Positions 13,900-23,560 of a stretch of 64,000 nt of DNA are shown piece by piece. The notes below the pieces were generated by a model. The model was not told where the DNA came from. It searched no databases and saw only the letters and a list, made by a program, of their open reading frames with translations. Made by a program: the position numbers and the translations under genes. Positions within the stretch are counted from its first letter, which is position 1. Each line of letters begins with the position of its first letter. Source of the DNA: Lanius collurio (Eukaryota; Chordata; Aves; Passeriformes; Laniidae); the NCBI GenBank assembly GCA_020086605.1, contig JACBWW010000091.1:666719-730718 (forward strand), written 5' to 3'.

Positions 13900-14327
13900 C
13901 CTTGCTAAGCATTTTAACTTCTTTTGGTACAAAAAAGCTGAGTGGTAATTCCGGGCTTACCGTGAGCCCTCTGCTTGGCAGGAGGAGGAATCAGTTCAAA
14001 GTCTTGGTTTGAGCCTGTTCCTGGAGCTCAGGTCACTGTTGGATACTCCCCAATCCTCTGCTGAGAACTCCCCAGGTGGCTCCGAGCACCCTCCCCACCC
14101 TGTGGTTGCAAAATGATACAAAACTTAAATTTTTTGGTAATTTTAGTCAGTCTTGTTCACCTTTGCCTCGGGGGAAAGGAATTTTGAGTTTCTTTTCAAA
14201 GGAAGGTTTCAGCCCCGAGGCCTGATGAGCTGAACATCTCAGCAGAGTGGGAGTAGCACAGAGGATGCTCAAGAGATAACAACCATTAATGACCATCAGC
14301 TTCAAATCCCTGGCATGGTCAGGGACA

Positions 14328-14413
14328 CCTGGTCTGGGAAAAGATTGATAAGAGAATGAGTGAGAACCTACCTGGTCTGGGAAAAGATTGATAAGAGAAT
14401 GAGTGAGAACCTA
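14328..14413. repeat. 43-bp perfect tandem duplication
   Basis: Two identical 43-base copies lie at 14328-14370 and 14371-14413, each beginning CCTGGTCTGGGAAAAG. They lie just upstream of LTR-like repeat A and may belong to its 5' (U3-like) part, where short direct repeats are common. Perfect identity suggests a recent duplication. Confidence 0.9.
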
Positions 14414-14435
14414 ATTAACGTTGAAGGCAAAGGGA

Positions 14436-14710
14436 TCAACAACCAACAGGAAACCAAACAATAAGAACTGTGTAACTTGGGACCAATAAACATTGAACTA
14501 ATGAATTTCTCTGGGTTTTGACTGCAGAATTATGTGAAAAATCTAGTGAAAACCTTGTGTGAGGGAAGGATTTTCTCTGCACACCCACAAAATGTGTGGA
14601 TGAAATTATTTCTGTTGCACAGCCTGGCCAGAATAAAGTAATGCCTTGATCCTCTGACACTAAAATTGTTGTTTGGAGGGTTTTTGTTTTTCCTGCAGTC
14701 TTGGTGACAG
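14436..14710 (+). mobile_element. LTR-like repeat, copy A
   Basis: About 275 bp aligns by eye, at roughly 80% identity, with 18374-18650. Both copies share a CCAATAAAC/CCAATGAAC motif, a GTTTTGACTG block, and CTGGCCAGAATAAAGTAATG with a polyadenylation hexamer (14632-14637 here). Both also share a T-rich run ending in GCAG/ACAG, followed by TTGGTGACA. A poly(A) signal near the 3' end and a TGGTGAC segment like the start of a retroviral primer-binding site suggest the 3' part of an LTR. The 5' boundary is not clear and no retroviral coding sequence adjoins. Confidence 0.55.
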
Positions 14711-17655
14711 CATCTCTCCAGTGCTGCTGCATCCTCCCTGCCCAGCTGGCCCCTGCCGAGCCTCAGCACTTTCTGGCACGGCGGCAGCTGCAGGGTTAAA
14801 AGTCTGCTCCGAGTTTTGTGGCTTCTTTCCAAAAGGTTTCAGTTAACACCAAAGGTCTCCTTATAGCTCGCTCACTTTAATAGATTTTTCCCATTGAGTT
14901 CTCACTTTATAGACTATCATTTCCTTTTCTGCAGGGGAGCTATTTTCTGGGTCACTGATCCAACCAACTTAAAAGGGATTTCATTGATTAGATTTTATTG
15001 GTGGTTACTTCAACCATAATGGCACAAGTTGCTAGTACCTGCTAACAGCTGCGGGTCGTGCTTTGGTACCCTGGCTCTGTACACTCTTCTACAAGTGAAG
15101 TTCCTCTCTCCTGCCTTGATTGCTTGCTAATTACTTAGCACCTTCTTTAGCCTCTTACTGCTACCTCAGTTGCTTTTGTCCTTTTGCATTTCAGTACCCC
15201 AGGTCAGCTGCATGGCAAAGTGTTCCTGATAAAATCCCCTATTTGTTGAGTGTGGCACATCACTCCTCTCATTTTTACCTCTGGTCGTCCCTGTAGTCAC
15301 ACGAATAACCTCCGACTGAAGCATTGTATCCCAGCCAGCGTCGTGCAGATGAAGCTGGGGGATCAAACACTTTCAAAGCAAAATGAGATGGGTGTTTTAA
15401 AGCAGGATTAAAGTGAAAAATTACCTGACTAACATTGGAGGGTCCTCCCTTCACACTCCTGACTTTTAATGCTTCACACTGCTGTGTTTTCCTATATGAA
15501 AGAAAGATTGGTAGGTCATGTCTGTTAGAAACACAAACTGGTAATCAAGACGGGCATTTCTTCACTGCCTTACAAAAAGGTGCAACTCCCTTTTGACTCC
15601 TGATGAATGCAGACTCCATGCTCTAAGTTATCGAAGTTGTTTTCTCAGCGTTGTGCTCGTTGTGCTGCTCAGGCTGTGTGATTCTCTTCCAGCCCTCCAG
15701 ACGTTTCCCTAACCCACAAAGCTGTGCCCAGTGATGGCCTCTGCATCTTTCACTACCTTTGTTTTAAGGGGTAACAGAATTTAAGGAGAAATTGCTGTGA
15801 TTTCTGCCATTAGAGCAAGGAAGGTGCCAAACTGTTATAAGAAAGCAATTACTACGATTATAATGACTATAACCTCCATTGCAAGAGAATTTAACCCAAT
15901 ACTTTCCCCTTTGTGGTGTACTCTGCAAGCTCTAATTAATGGTCACCAGTGTCTATGAAAGATAATAACACCTTGCCCCTCTGCAGGTGAGAAACTGAGG
16001 CACAGAAGTTGCCAGCTCACCCAGATCCAGACAGAATTCCCTCTTGCCAGTGCCTGTCCCACCACTTCTGTCAGTCACAGACACCGGTGAGCTGCACTCA
16101 TGATCCTCACCTGCTCTCGGGGATGCTCTCTGTGACACCACGTTAGTCAAGTTTTTGGAATGTTTCTGAGTTTCATGATGGTGCAGGGAAGTGAAAATAC
16201 CCCAGTGAAAGTACAAGCCATGCTAAAAAATTAAGCAGAAGAGGTGATACTACATAGTGTAAAAATCTATGAGTACCAGTGAGTGAAGAGTTATCTTCAC
16301 AGACTTTAAGAAAATGACACTTCAGACCAATAATGCAAATGATTTGTAGCTTGTTACTTCTAGATTGATTTCCTTTCCTCTGGTATAGCTGCTTTTCTGG
16401 CTAGAAGCTACATGCTTCTCTTTGTGCTAAACAAAGTACAATGGGATTAATTGGAAAGGATATCATTTCCTTCCAGCTTCTTTAAAACTGCACCTGACCA
16501 AGGGGTTTACAGCTTGTTGAGCACTTTCAGAAAGGAACAGGATGTCAGTGGCCAGGCTGGTACAAAACTGCCTGGCTCCCTTACCAGTGCCAATGGAGCA
16601 ACCCCTCTGCCTCTCTCATCCCTGGAACCCAGTTCTGAAGCCCTTCTGCTTCCTGCATCCCTGTCATGGGGAGCTCTAAATGTGATCTTGCAGCATCAGG
16701 CCATGGAAGCTGAAGTACAAAGAAACTCCCTGTCATTCTCTTTATGTCCCTTCACAGGATACAGGGAATAGGAACTGAGGGTGGCAGCCTGCTGCTCATT
16801 CCCTTTTCCCTGCAAGACATGGCCCTTTCTCTGCACATCATCTCCTGAGCAGAGATCTCTCTATTTGCTCTCACAACTGTCTGGGTACATTATAGCAATA
16901 TGACAATCAATTAACTGCACACTCTATCAGAATAAAGAAGCCACCCAACCTTATATAACTCTTTTTAATTGTTTTCTTACATTATAGCATTTTTGTTAAA
17001 CTTATTCTGCCATAATTCACATAATTTAATTTCTCAAAGTGCTAATAAAATAATTGCTTCCTTCCTGTAGACAGAGTGCCTGAACTGTCTTCTCTCATTC
17101 AGAACATTATAAAAAGTGGTTGTCATGAATGCTTAAAAGGGTTTTTTTATTCACAAGACTCGATACAAAATTGTTCTTTCCAGAGTCTGTGTTGTGTTTC
17201 AGACAGCCACAAAGGTGCAAGAAACCCACCCAGAGACTTCCTTGCATACTGGGCCTACCTGCACCAAGACTTGACAAGCATGGCAAGTCTCATAAGCAGA
17301 GTTCTGTGGGCTGGTGGAAATCTCCTCCTATTGCCCTTATACAGCAGCTTAAAAATAAAACACAAAATTCAGATCACCAGTTATTAACTCATGCTACCAT
17401 AGCAGAGAGAGACTGAACAAAAGTAACATTTGTGATTTACATATTTGGGCTTGGGAAAGAGAACTTTCTATCAGGAAGATGTTCTGTGCATTTCAAACTT
17501 TGGTGGATTACCCATGTCTGCAATTTAGGCTTCCCCACCCCTCTGCCAATTACACCCACCCTATTTCTGGGGCTGTGGACTGATTGTGCCAGATCCAGTT
17601 CTGGGCCTCATTGGGCACAACCTTTCTTTTCTGTGCTTTTTGTTTCAAAATGAAT
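14711..17655. other. Intergenic DNA, nothing recognised
   Basis: Non-coding sequence between the first LTR-like repeat and a CR1 fragment. The ORFs of about 90-106 codons show no family signature. No RNA gene or repeat family was recognised. Confidence 0.5.
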
Positions 17656-18030
17656 TAAGATGGGGACACTTTCAAACCATGGAAAGGTCCCTGGGGGTTC
17701 TGGGGGGCAAACAGCAAAATGAGTGAGCAGAGAGTTCTGCTGCAGCAGGGCAAGTCACCAGGACACTGGGCTGCACCAACCAGGGCATCACCAGCAGAGT
17801 CATTGTCCCTCTCAGTGCTTGACAGGCCACACCTGGAATACAGTTTTGATCCCTGCTACACAAAAAAAAAAGACATGGACAGGTTGGAAAGGGTCCAGAG
17901 AAAGGCCACAAAGATGATCCAAAGCCTGGAAAGCTGCCTGAGGAAAGGATGAGAACTGGGTGTTTTAATTCTTGAAGGGGAAAAAGGCTTAGGGAAAACC
18001 TCATGATTGGGTTGCAGTGTTTTTGGTAAC
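17656..18030 (+). mobile_element. CR1 LINE fragment (ORF2 C-terminal part)
   Basis: Plus-strand reading gives the degenerate 3' part of the CR1 reverse-transcriptase ORF. In order it contains 'AAGGTCCCTGGGGGT', 'GGGCATCACCAGCAGAG', 'GGCCACACCTGGAATACAG', 'GGACAGGTTGGAAAGGGT' and 'CCAGAGAAAGGCCACAAAG', all recurring CR1 phrases. Frameshifts and a poly-A expansion near 17861-17870 break the frame. The element is 5'-truncated and lacks the normal 3' end. Confidence 0.85.
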
Positions 18031-18373
18031 AGCCACAGCAGCCAGAGTGCTCAGTGAGGGACATGTGAGGACGTGGATTGCAGAGGAGCCTGCATAAGAC
18101 CCAGTTAAAACTCACATTTTCTGCCTCTGCCCAGCACCCCTCTGGTTAGCTACTAAGCTTCACACTGTTTTAGCAGTCTTGTTGATTACATTGATTTGGA
18201 AAATCCTCATTAGGATTCTGGCCTAAGTCAGACTGGATGGAAGATTGCACATACTTCAAAGGCAGAGCCTCATCAGCTGCAGAGGCTCAAAATTCCATAG
18301 CCTGGACAAGGTTAACAAGAGGCTGCTGCAGTGACAGCAAAGCTGGCACTGATGGGCCACAATGTCACCAAAA

Positions 18374-18650
18374 CGTATCTGATAAAAAACCAAATACTAA
18401 GAACTGCATAACTTAGGACCAATGAACATTGAACCAATGAATTTCTATGGGTTTTGACTGTATAAGTATCTGAAAAATGTAATAAAATTCATGTGTCATG
18501 GAATGATTTTCTCTGCACACCCCAGGCTATGTGTGGAGGAAGTGATTTCTGTTGCACATCCTGGCCAGAATAAAGTAATGCCTTGATTCTCTAACATTAA
18601 AAAATACTGTTGAAGAGGTTTTTTGTCTTTCCCACAGTTTTGGTGACACC
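18374..18650 (+). mobile_element. LTR-like repeat, copy B
   Basis: This is the second copy of the repeat at 14436-14710, in the same orientation 3.9 kb away. It carries AATAAA at 18569-18574 and the terminal TTGGTGACA. The flanks beyond both ends do not match copy A. The two copies differ enough (about 20% by eye) that they are not the paired LTRs of a young provirus; separate old insertions fit better. Confidence 0.55.
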
Positions 18651-19839
18651 AAGGGCTTGACCCTCCCTCAGAATTCCATGCCAAATGCAGGCCACTGTGG
18701 TGTGTGCTACTGAAAAGCAGCGGAAACACAGACAAGGTGTTTTCCCCCAGTGAACCAGAGAGAAAATCTGCACAGACAATGCCCAGCCCCTTCTTTGCTC
18801 ACTGCCAGTAGTGAGACTGAGTTGGAGCAGCCCACGAGTGCTTGGCAGGTGTTTACAGTGTCGAGATTTCTGTGTTTTCTTAGGTATTGCATCACCTTAC
18901 AAGGCAGAGCTGGCTGCTAACAATAGGCTCAATAGACTCAGCACCTTACTCGTGATATTCCTGTTCAAGGAACAACAGGGTATTGAAGAGCAGCTGGGCT
19001 GATTTCATGCCTCATGTTAAGAAACCTGAGCTCTTCATCCAGCTGTTTATTATTATTTTTATAAAACTGCAGGTCTGTCCGTGCTCCATTCTACAGTACA
19101 GAGAGGTTTTTTCAGCTTCCAGTGTGTCACTCTCCAAGACATTTGTAATTTGATCCTGTCTGTGTCAGCATCTATGTCTGAGAGCTTTACATTACACCGA
19201 CCACAGCTGCTGGGGACTGCAGGGGATGCATCTGAATTCAGGGTTGGGTTTTCTGAAACCCGTTCAAAAAATGGAAACAGCTAAATCTTAGAGATGGACA
19301 CAGGAGGGAGATTAGGCACAAAATTCAATTGGTAACTAAGACAAGAAACTGTAAGGCCAGGGAAGAAACACCTCAGGCAATGTGTGTTACAATGATGGAA
19401 TGAATCTGTTGCTAATACTTTATAAGCAAGAATCAGCTCTCTGGTTTATGTTTCACTTCTTAACTCTTCACACACTGCACACCTCAAGCAAAAAAAAAAT
19501 AATAGAAGGCAATTAATCACCCTTAACATTAATTGCTCACACTTGATTAGCTGCCTTTGAAAACAAATGTGACATAGAAATAGAAAAAGTCATTGATAGT
19601 GGTGACAGCACATCTCTGTCAGAGAAAGGAAAATAAAAATGGCATTACTGCCTGGTTAGTACAAATGGTAATGAGGTGCAGAAAGGATCACCTGGCCTTC
19701 TAAACTCCTTCTCAGAGAGGGCCCTGGGTGCTGCTGGGTCAAGTAGTCCAAGATTTTGTCAGCAGTTTATATCTAAAGGATTATATAGGTGTAATTGCAA
19801 CTTTATAAAGCTTTGTCCCACAGGATTAAGGACGGAAAA
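18651..19839. other. Intergenic DNA, nothing recognised
   Basis: Non-coding sequence with a short poly-A stretch near 19490. No gene, RNA or repeat family was recognised. Confidence 0.45.
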
Positions 19840-20260
19840 TCGAATATATGAACGCAAAAATTAATGATTTATTATGATAATGATTAGAGTAGAAGATCTT
19901 AATCAGAGTTGTTTGCTACATAGCGTGGATAGCTGTAACTACGAGTGCACTATAGTGAACTATTTTTGAAACAATATTGAGGAAACTATATTAAAGCTAG
20001 CCAAAACAATTATGAAGTAGTGATTGATGTTGCTCACCCAGACCAACAACTCTTTCACTCAGCCTTCGAGGAATGAGCTTGAGAGTCATCCCCACTCAGG
20101 GAAGGGATTTCCACACACATCCTAAGGGGTTAGAAGAGCCTGCTGCCAAAAAGTAGGACTGGGCTTTTATAGTATAAAATCCCAGGGCCATCTGTCAGCT
20201 CAGCAGGTATCTGTAGTGTCACCTCTTGGTTTCTTTATCAGGTACTCTGTCAGCTCTGCC
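19840..20260 (-). mobile_element. Putative LTR, minus-oriented
   Basis: Read on the minus strand, this block has a TATA-like ACTATAAAAG motif (about 20166-20180) followed some 300 bases later by AATAAATC (19868-19873). That is the promoter-then-poly(A) order of an LTR. It lies 3' of the gag-like ORF at 20324-20701 in the same orientation, as expected for a 3' LTR of an internally deleted provirus. The boundaries are guesses; no inverted TG...CA ends or target-site duplication were established. Confidence 0.35.
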
Positions 20261-20323
20261 ACATATTCATGTCACTGTCAGGATGTTTAACCTCAAGGTC
20301 AAAGAGCCAGGCTGGTTTCAGCA

Positions 20324-20701
20324 TCATTCAACACCAAAAGCAGTGCCAATGCACTCGCTGCTCAACCACATGTTCACTGCTGATACAGCAGCAGGACACA
20401 GCTGATATTGCTCAGCAGTCTCTGAAATCAGGGAATATTCACGGAAATAGTCCTGCATCGGCATATTTTTTGATTCGGAAATTAACTGTGTCCAAACATC
20501 CTTCCAAAAGTCCTTGGTAAGAATCAAATCCCAAGAAACACAGAAGAAGTTTTTAAACAGCCATGCCAAAAAGTGTCTTAGCCCTTTCTGAGTTTGAATT
20601 AAGCTGAAGTCTACATATTTCTGTTCGAGAACCTTTTTTACCTTAAGGTAAATGTCTCTTTGTGGTTCAGACAGCCATGAGTCCTTCCATGAGTCCTCCA
20701 T
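20324..20701 (-). pseudogene. Endogenous retrovirus gag-like remnant
   Basis: This is a 125-codon ORF starting at an ATG. It is unusually protein-like for an intergenic frame: Trp-rich, with alternating hydrophobic and charged residues and motifs such as KGLRHFLAWLFKNF and TKDFWKDVWTQLI. The style resembles the N-terminal (matrix) part of avian retroviral Gag, but this is an impression and no search was possible. It ends at a stop and is followed downstream only by the putative LTR, so capsid, protease, polymerase and envelope are all missing. A CR1 fragment lies close upstream. It is taken as an old, internally deleted provirus with no replication capacity. Confidence 0.45.
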
Positions 20702-20759
20702 CGTTCATCAAAACGAGAGTAAGAAGAGATACTGAGAGTTACTCACGAATTATCTTCTC

Positions 20760-21190
20760 CAGGGATCAGTTGCCAGCATTTCTCTGAGTCCCACCCTTCT
20801 CCATTCCCCACTGACAGTTTTGCAAATAGGGTGAATTGTTTTACCCCCACTCCAGGCAGAGCATCCTGCTACAGGTGATGACTCCACCACTATCCTGGGC
20901 AGCCTGTTCCAATTCTTGACAACCCTTTCAATGTAGAAATTTTTCCTAATATCCAATGGAAACCTCCCCTGCACAACTTGAGGCTGTTTCCTCTTTTTCC
21001 TATCACTTCTACTTGGGAGAAGAGATAAGCCCCCACCTCACCACAAGCTCCTTTCAGGCACTTGTAGAGAGTGAGAAGGTCCCCCTGATCCTCATTTTCT
21101 CCAGGATGAGCCCACCCAACTCCCTCAGCTGCTCCTTATCAGACTTGTGTTCTAGAGAGTCTTTAGTCCCTCTTCACAGAGGAGTGAAAA
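20760..21190 (-). mobile_element. CR1 LINE fragment
   Basis: The plus strand shows the reverse complement of CR1. In order it contains 'GGGCAGCCTGTTCCAAT', 'TTTTTCCTAATATCCAA', 'AAACCTCCCCTGCACAAC', 'TTGAGGCTGTTTCCTCTT', 'CTTGGGAGAAGAG', 'CTCCTTTCAGGCACTTGTAG' and 'CCAACTCCCTCAGCTGCTC'. This is one of the longer and better preserved CR1 pieces in the window, covering the reverse-transcriptase C-terminus into the 3' UTR. It is broken by indels and 5'-truncated. Confidence 0.9.
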
Positions 21191-21470
21191 GACAACTAAA
21201 TATGAGACTTAAGGCTTCTGAGACATCAGCATTCCTGTTCCTGCCACTTGGATGGGAAATTAGAACATCACAGAGTAAACAAATCCTACAGTAGAAAATC
21301 CCATCCTGTTTGGAGTTCAGAGCACAGCCAGGGATTGAAGTCAGATCTCAGTAGCAAAGTTTCTATTATCTCTTAACTAGGAAATGTAGCACTGATAACT
21401 GAGAGTCAAACCCTCATTTTTGCTGTGATACCTATAGGAAAAAGTGCAAAATGTGAGTGTGTGTTGCCAC

Positions 21471-21905
21471 TTAGGCTTTGTAAGATATTTAAAGTATGAA
21501 TTGCATAACAACAATCTAATTTGGAGAAATAATCTCTTACAGATGTCTGAGAAAACTGGATTAACAGCCTGAATAGATTGCTACAAATTATATGGAGCAG
21601 AACCACACAAGTGTTAACTGTAGGAAGTTTACATCCAGCACCTGCTCCCACCTCCCCAACCATTGTAGATGTGGTTAAATGCAGCACTGGAATTCCAGCT
21701 TACTCTGCCTTGAGAAAATCACTGAAGCATGTGAGTTAATCTGAATTTTCAGTTTTACCTATTTTGTTTCTGCTCCATATAATTTGTAGCCATCTATCCA
21801 GGCTGTTAATCTTAGTCCAGTTTTCTCAGACAACTGTAAAAGAATATTTCTCCTGGTTAGATTATTGTTATGCAATTTATACTTTCAGTGTCTTACAAAG
21901 TCTAA
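21471..21905. repeat. Imperfect inverted repeat with 165-bp spacer
   Basis: The left arm (21471-21602) and right arm (21768-21905) are reverse complements at about 85-90% by eye, with one 6-base insertion in the right arm. Shared blocks include TTCTGCTCCATATAATTTG and GTTATGCAATT. The transcript of either strand could fold into a stem of about 130 bp. It may be two inverted copies of an unrecognised repeat or a MITE-like element. No ORF of note is present. Confidence 0.8.
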
Positions 21906-22559
21906 GCAGAACTGTGTGTCAGTCAGGTTTCCTAACACAACTGTAGCCTATGAGCATAAAGATCAAAATATATACTGACTAGATATTAAACTTCACAGGC
22001 ACTCCTTTAACAGTAAGCAGAGCACTACAGCAAACTGGGAGGGGTGAGCTATTGACAAAACATCCAAAATGTACAATTCCATTTAGCCTTATGGATAACT
22101 TTCCCCTTTTCTCTTGAGTACCTATCTCTCTTCCAGGAGATGACAGTCCATGAATGATTATCTTATTATCACCACACCCCGTCTGTCACTAATCTTTGGG
22201 GAATAAATAGGCTTAATAAATGCTAAATAGCATCTTGTAATTTTAAAGGAGAAATTTGGGGAAGAAAAATAACTGGGTGCATGCACATGGCCCAGGAGAC
22301 AGCACCTGGCATCTGGAAAAGCAAAGCGACTTTCTTTTGGTGTGCAAATCCCAAAACCAGATTTTAATTTTTTTAAAAAATAGTCTTGTCCCTTAACATT
22401 TGTATGAGTAAAACTGATTTTAACAGCCAGGGCTTTAGTTATTTTCGTTCCAGTTGTGGATGTGTGAGATTTCTTCCAACTCCTGCTGAAACTTCCTCAC
22501 AAGAGAACTGAACATACCTGAAGGGCGTTGGGAAATGACTGCAAGGAGTGTTTGAAAGC
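21906..22559. other. ETV4 upstream flank, nothing recognised
   Basis: AT-rich sequence between the inverted repeat and the ETV4 CpG island. No gene or repeat family was recognised; proximal ETV4 regulatory elements could be here. Confidence 0.45.
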
Positions 22560-23560
22560 GACTGCGATGTGCGTGGGAAGGGGCGGGCGCGGCCGGGCGG
22601 GAGCCGGGGCGTGCGGCCTCTGTGAATGAACTCCGGGAGGATTTGCTTTTTTTTATGAATGGGAGCTGCGGGGTGAATGAACAGCGCAGTTCTGCGATGT
22701 GATTGGTCCTGCGGGGTAAAAGCCGCGCCCACTCCGGGGGGGGAACGGCCGAGACGAGCGGGGATTGGCGGGCGTGCCCCAGCACGGAGCTTCATTCTCA
22801 AATTCGATGAAACAAAGGAGTGGGCGAGCCGGGCCCGTGAGCGAGGGGCCAATGGGCGGCCGGCCCCGGGCCCACGGTGGCCTCGGAGCGCGCACGGGGC
22901 GGCTCCGCCTGGGCCGGGGCCGCCGGCGCTGAGGGACGGCCCCGGACGGGACCCGACCCGAGCGGGGCTTCTGGCCTGGGGCGGCCCGGGGCTCGTCCCG
23001 GCCGGGAGCTTGGTGGGCTCGGTCCCGCCTCGCATTCCAAGTTTAGGCAGCTGAAACGCGGTCGCCGCCTCTCACGGACAGCGGGAGCGGCGACCATCGC
23101 GGTCCCGCCGCCGCCGCGGACGTCGGCCCGTGGTGGCCCCCCCGGCCGGCCCGGCCCGGCGCAGATGCCCGAGGAGAGCGGGTAGAGCCCGAGGAGGATG
23201 AGGAGGTACCTGGACCAGCAGGTGCCGTTCACTTTCCCGCAGGTGAGTGGCGGCTCCGCGGGGCGGGGGCTCCGGGCTGGCTCCGCTCCGGCCGGGGACT
23301 CCGCTCTGAAGCGCTCCTCCCGCAGCAGCCCCCGGGCGGCGGAGCTGTGCTGGGCGCTGGCAAGAGCCCCGCGGAGCCGGGCGTGCCGCCGGCGCAGGAC
23401 TCGGAAGGTGAGAGGGCCGGGGGCGGAGGGAGGGCTGGGCACGGTGCAGGCGGCTGGGCAGGGACCGGGGCCGCCCCCCGCGCCCCCTCCCCGTTCCGCC
23501 GGCGCGGCCGGAGCATCCCGCTGCCCCTGCCCGGCTGAGGATCCTTCCCCTCTCCCCGCA
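22560..23560 (+). promoter_or_regulatory. ETV4: ETV4 CpG-island promoter and 5' end
   Basis: About 1 kb of very GC- and CpG-rich DNA starts abruptly from AT-rich flank and covers the upstream region, 5' UTR and first two coding exons of ETV4. CCAAT boxes are visible: ATTGG at 22702-22706 and 22764-22768, and CCAAT at 22849-22853, the last immediately followed by GGGCGG (an Sp1/KLF GC box). There is no clear TATA box. Long overlapping ORFs on both strands here merely reflect the lack of stop codons in GC-rich DNA. The exact transcription start is not visible. Confidence 0.8.
23165..23185 (+). promoter_or_regulatory. ETV4: Upstream ORF before the ETV4 start (6 codons)
   Basis: An ATG at 23165 opens a peptide of six residues (MPEESG) and stops at TAG 23183-23185, 12 bases before the ETV4 ATG at 23198. 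It is in the same frame as ETV4, so its stop also proves that the ETV4 frame cannot extend upstream past this point without splicing. If it lies in the mature 5' UTR, it could lower ETV4 translation and require reinitiation or leaky scanning. Confidence 0.6.

Noticed and set aside
17672..18115. 147-codon minus-strand ORF
   Set aside because: It lies antisense to a degenerate CR1 fragment and is explained by it.
20750..21294. ORFs of 74 and 112 codons
   Set aside because: They are pieces of, or shadows over, the minus-strand CR1 at 20760-21190.
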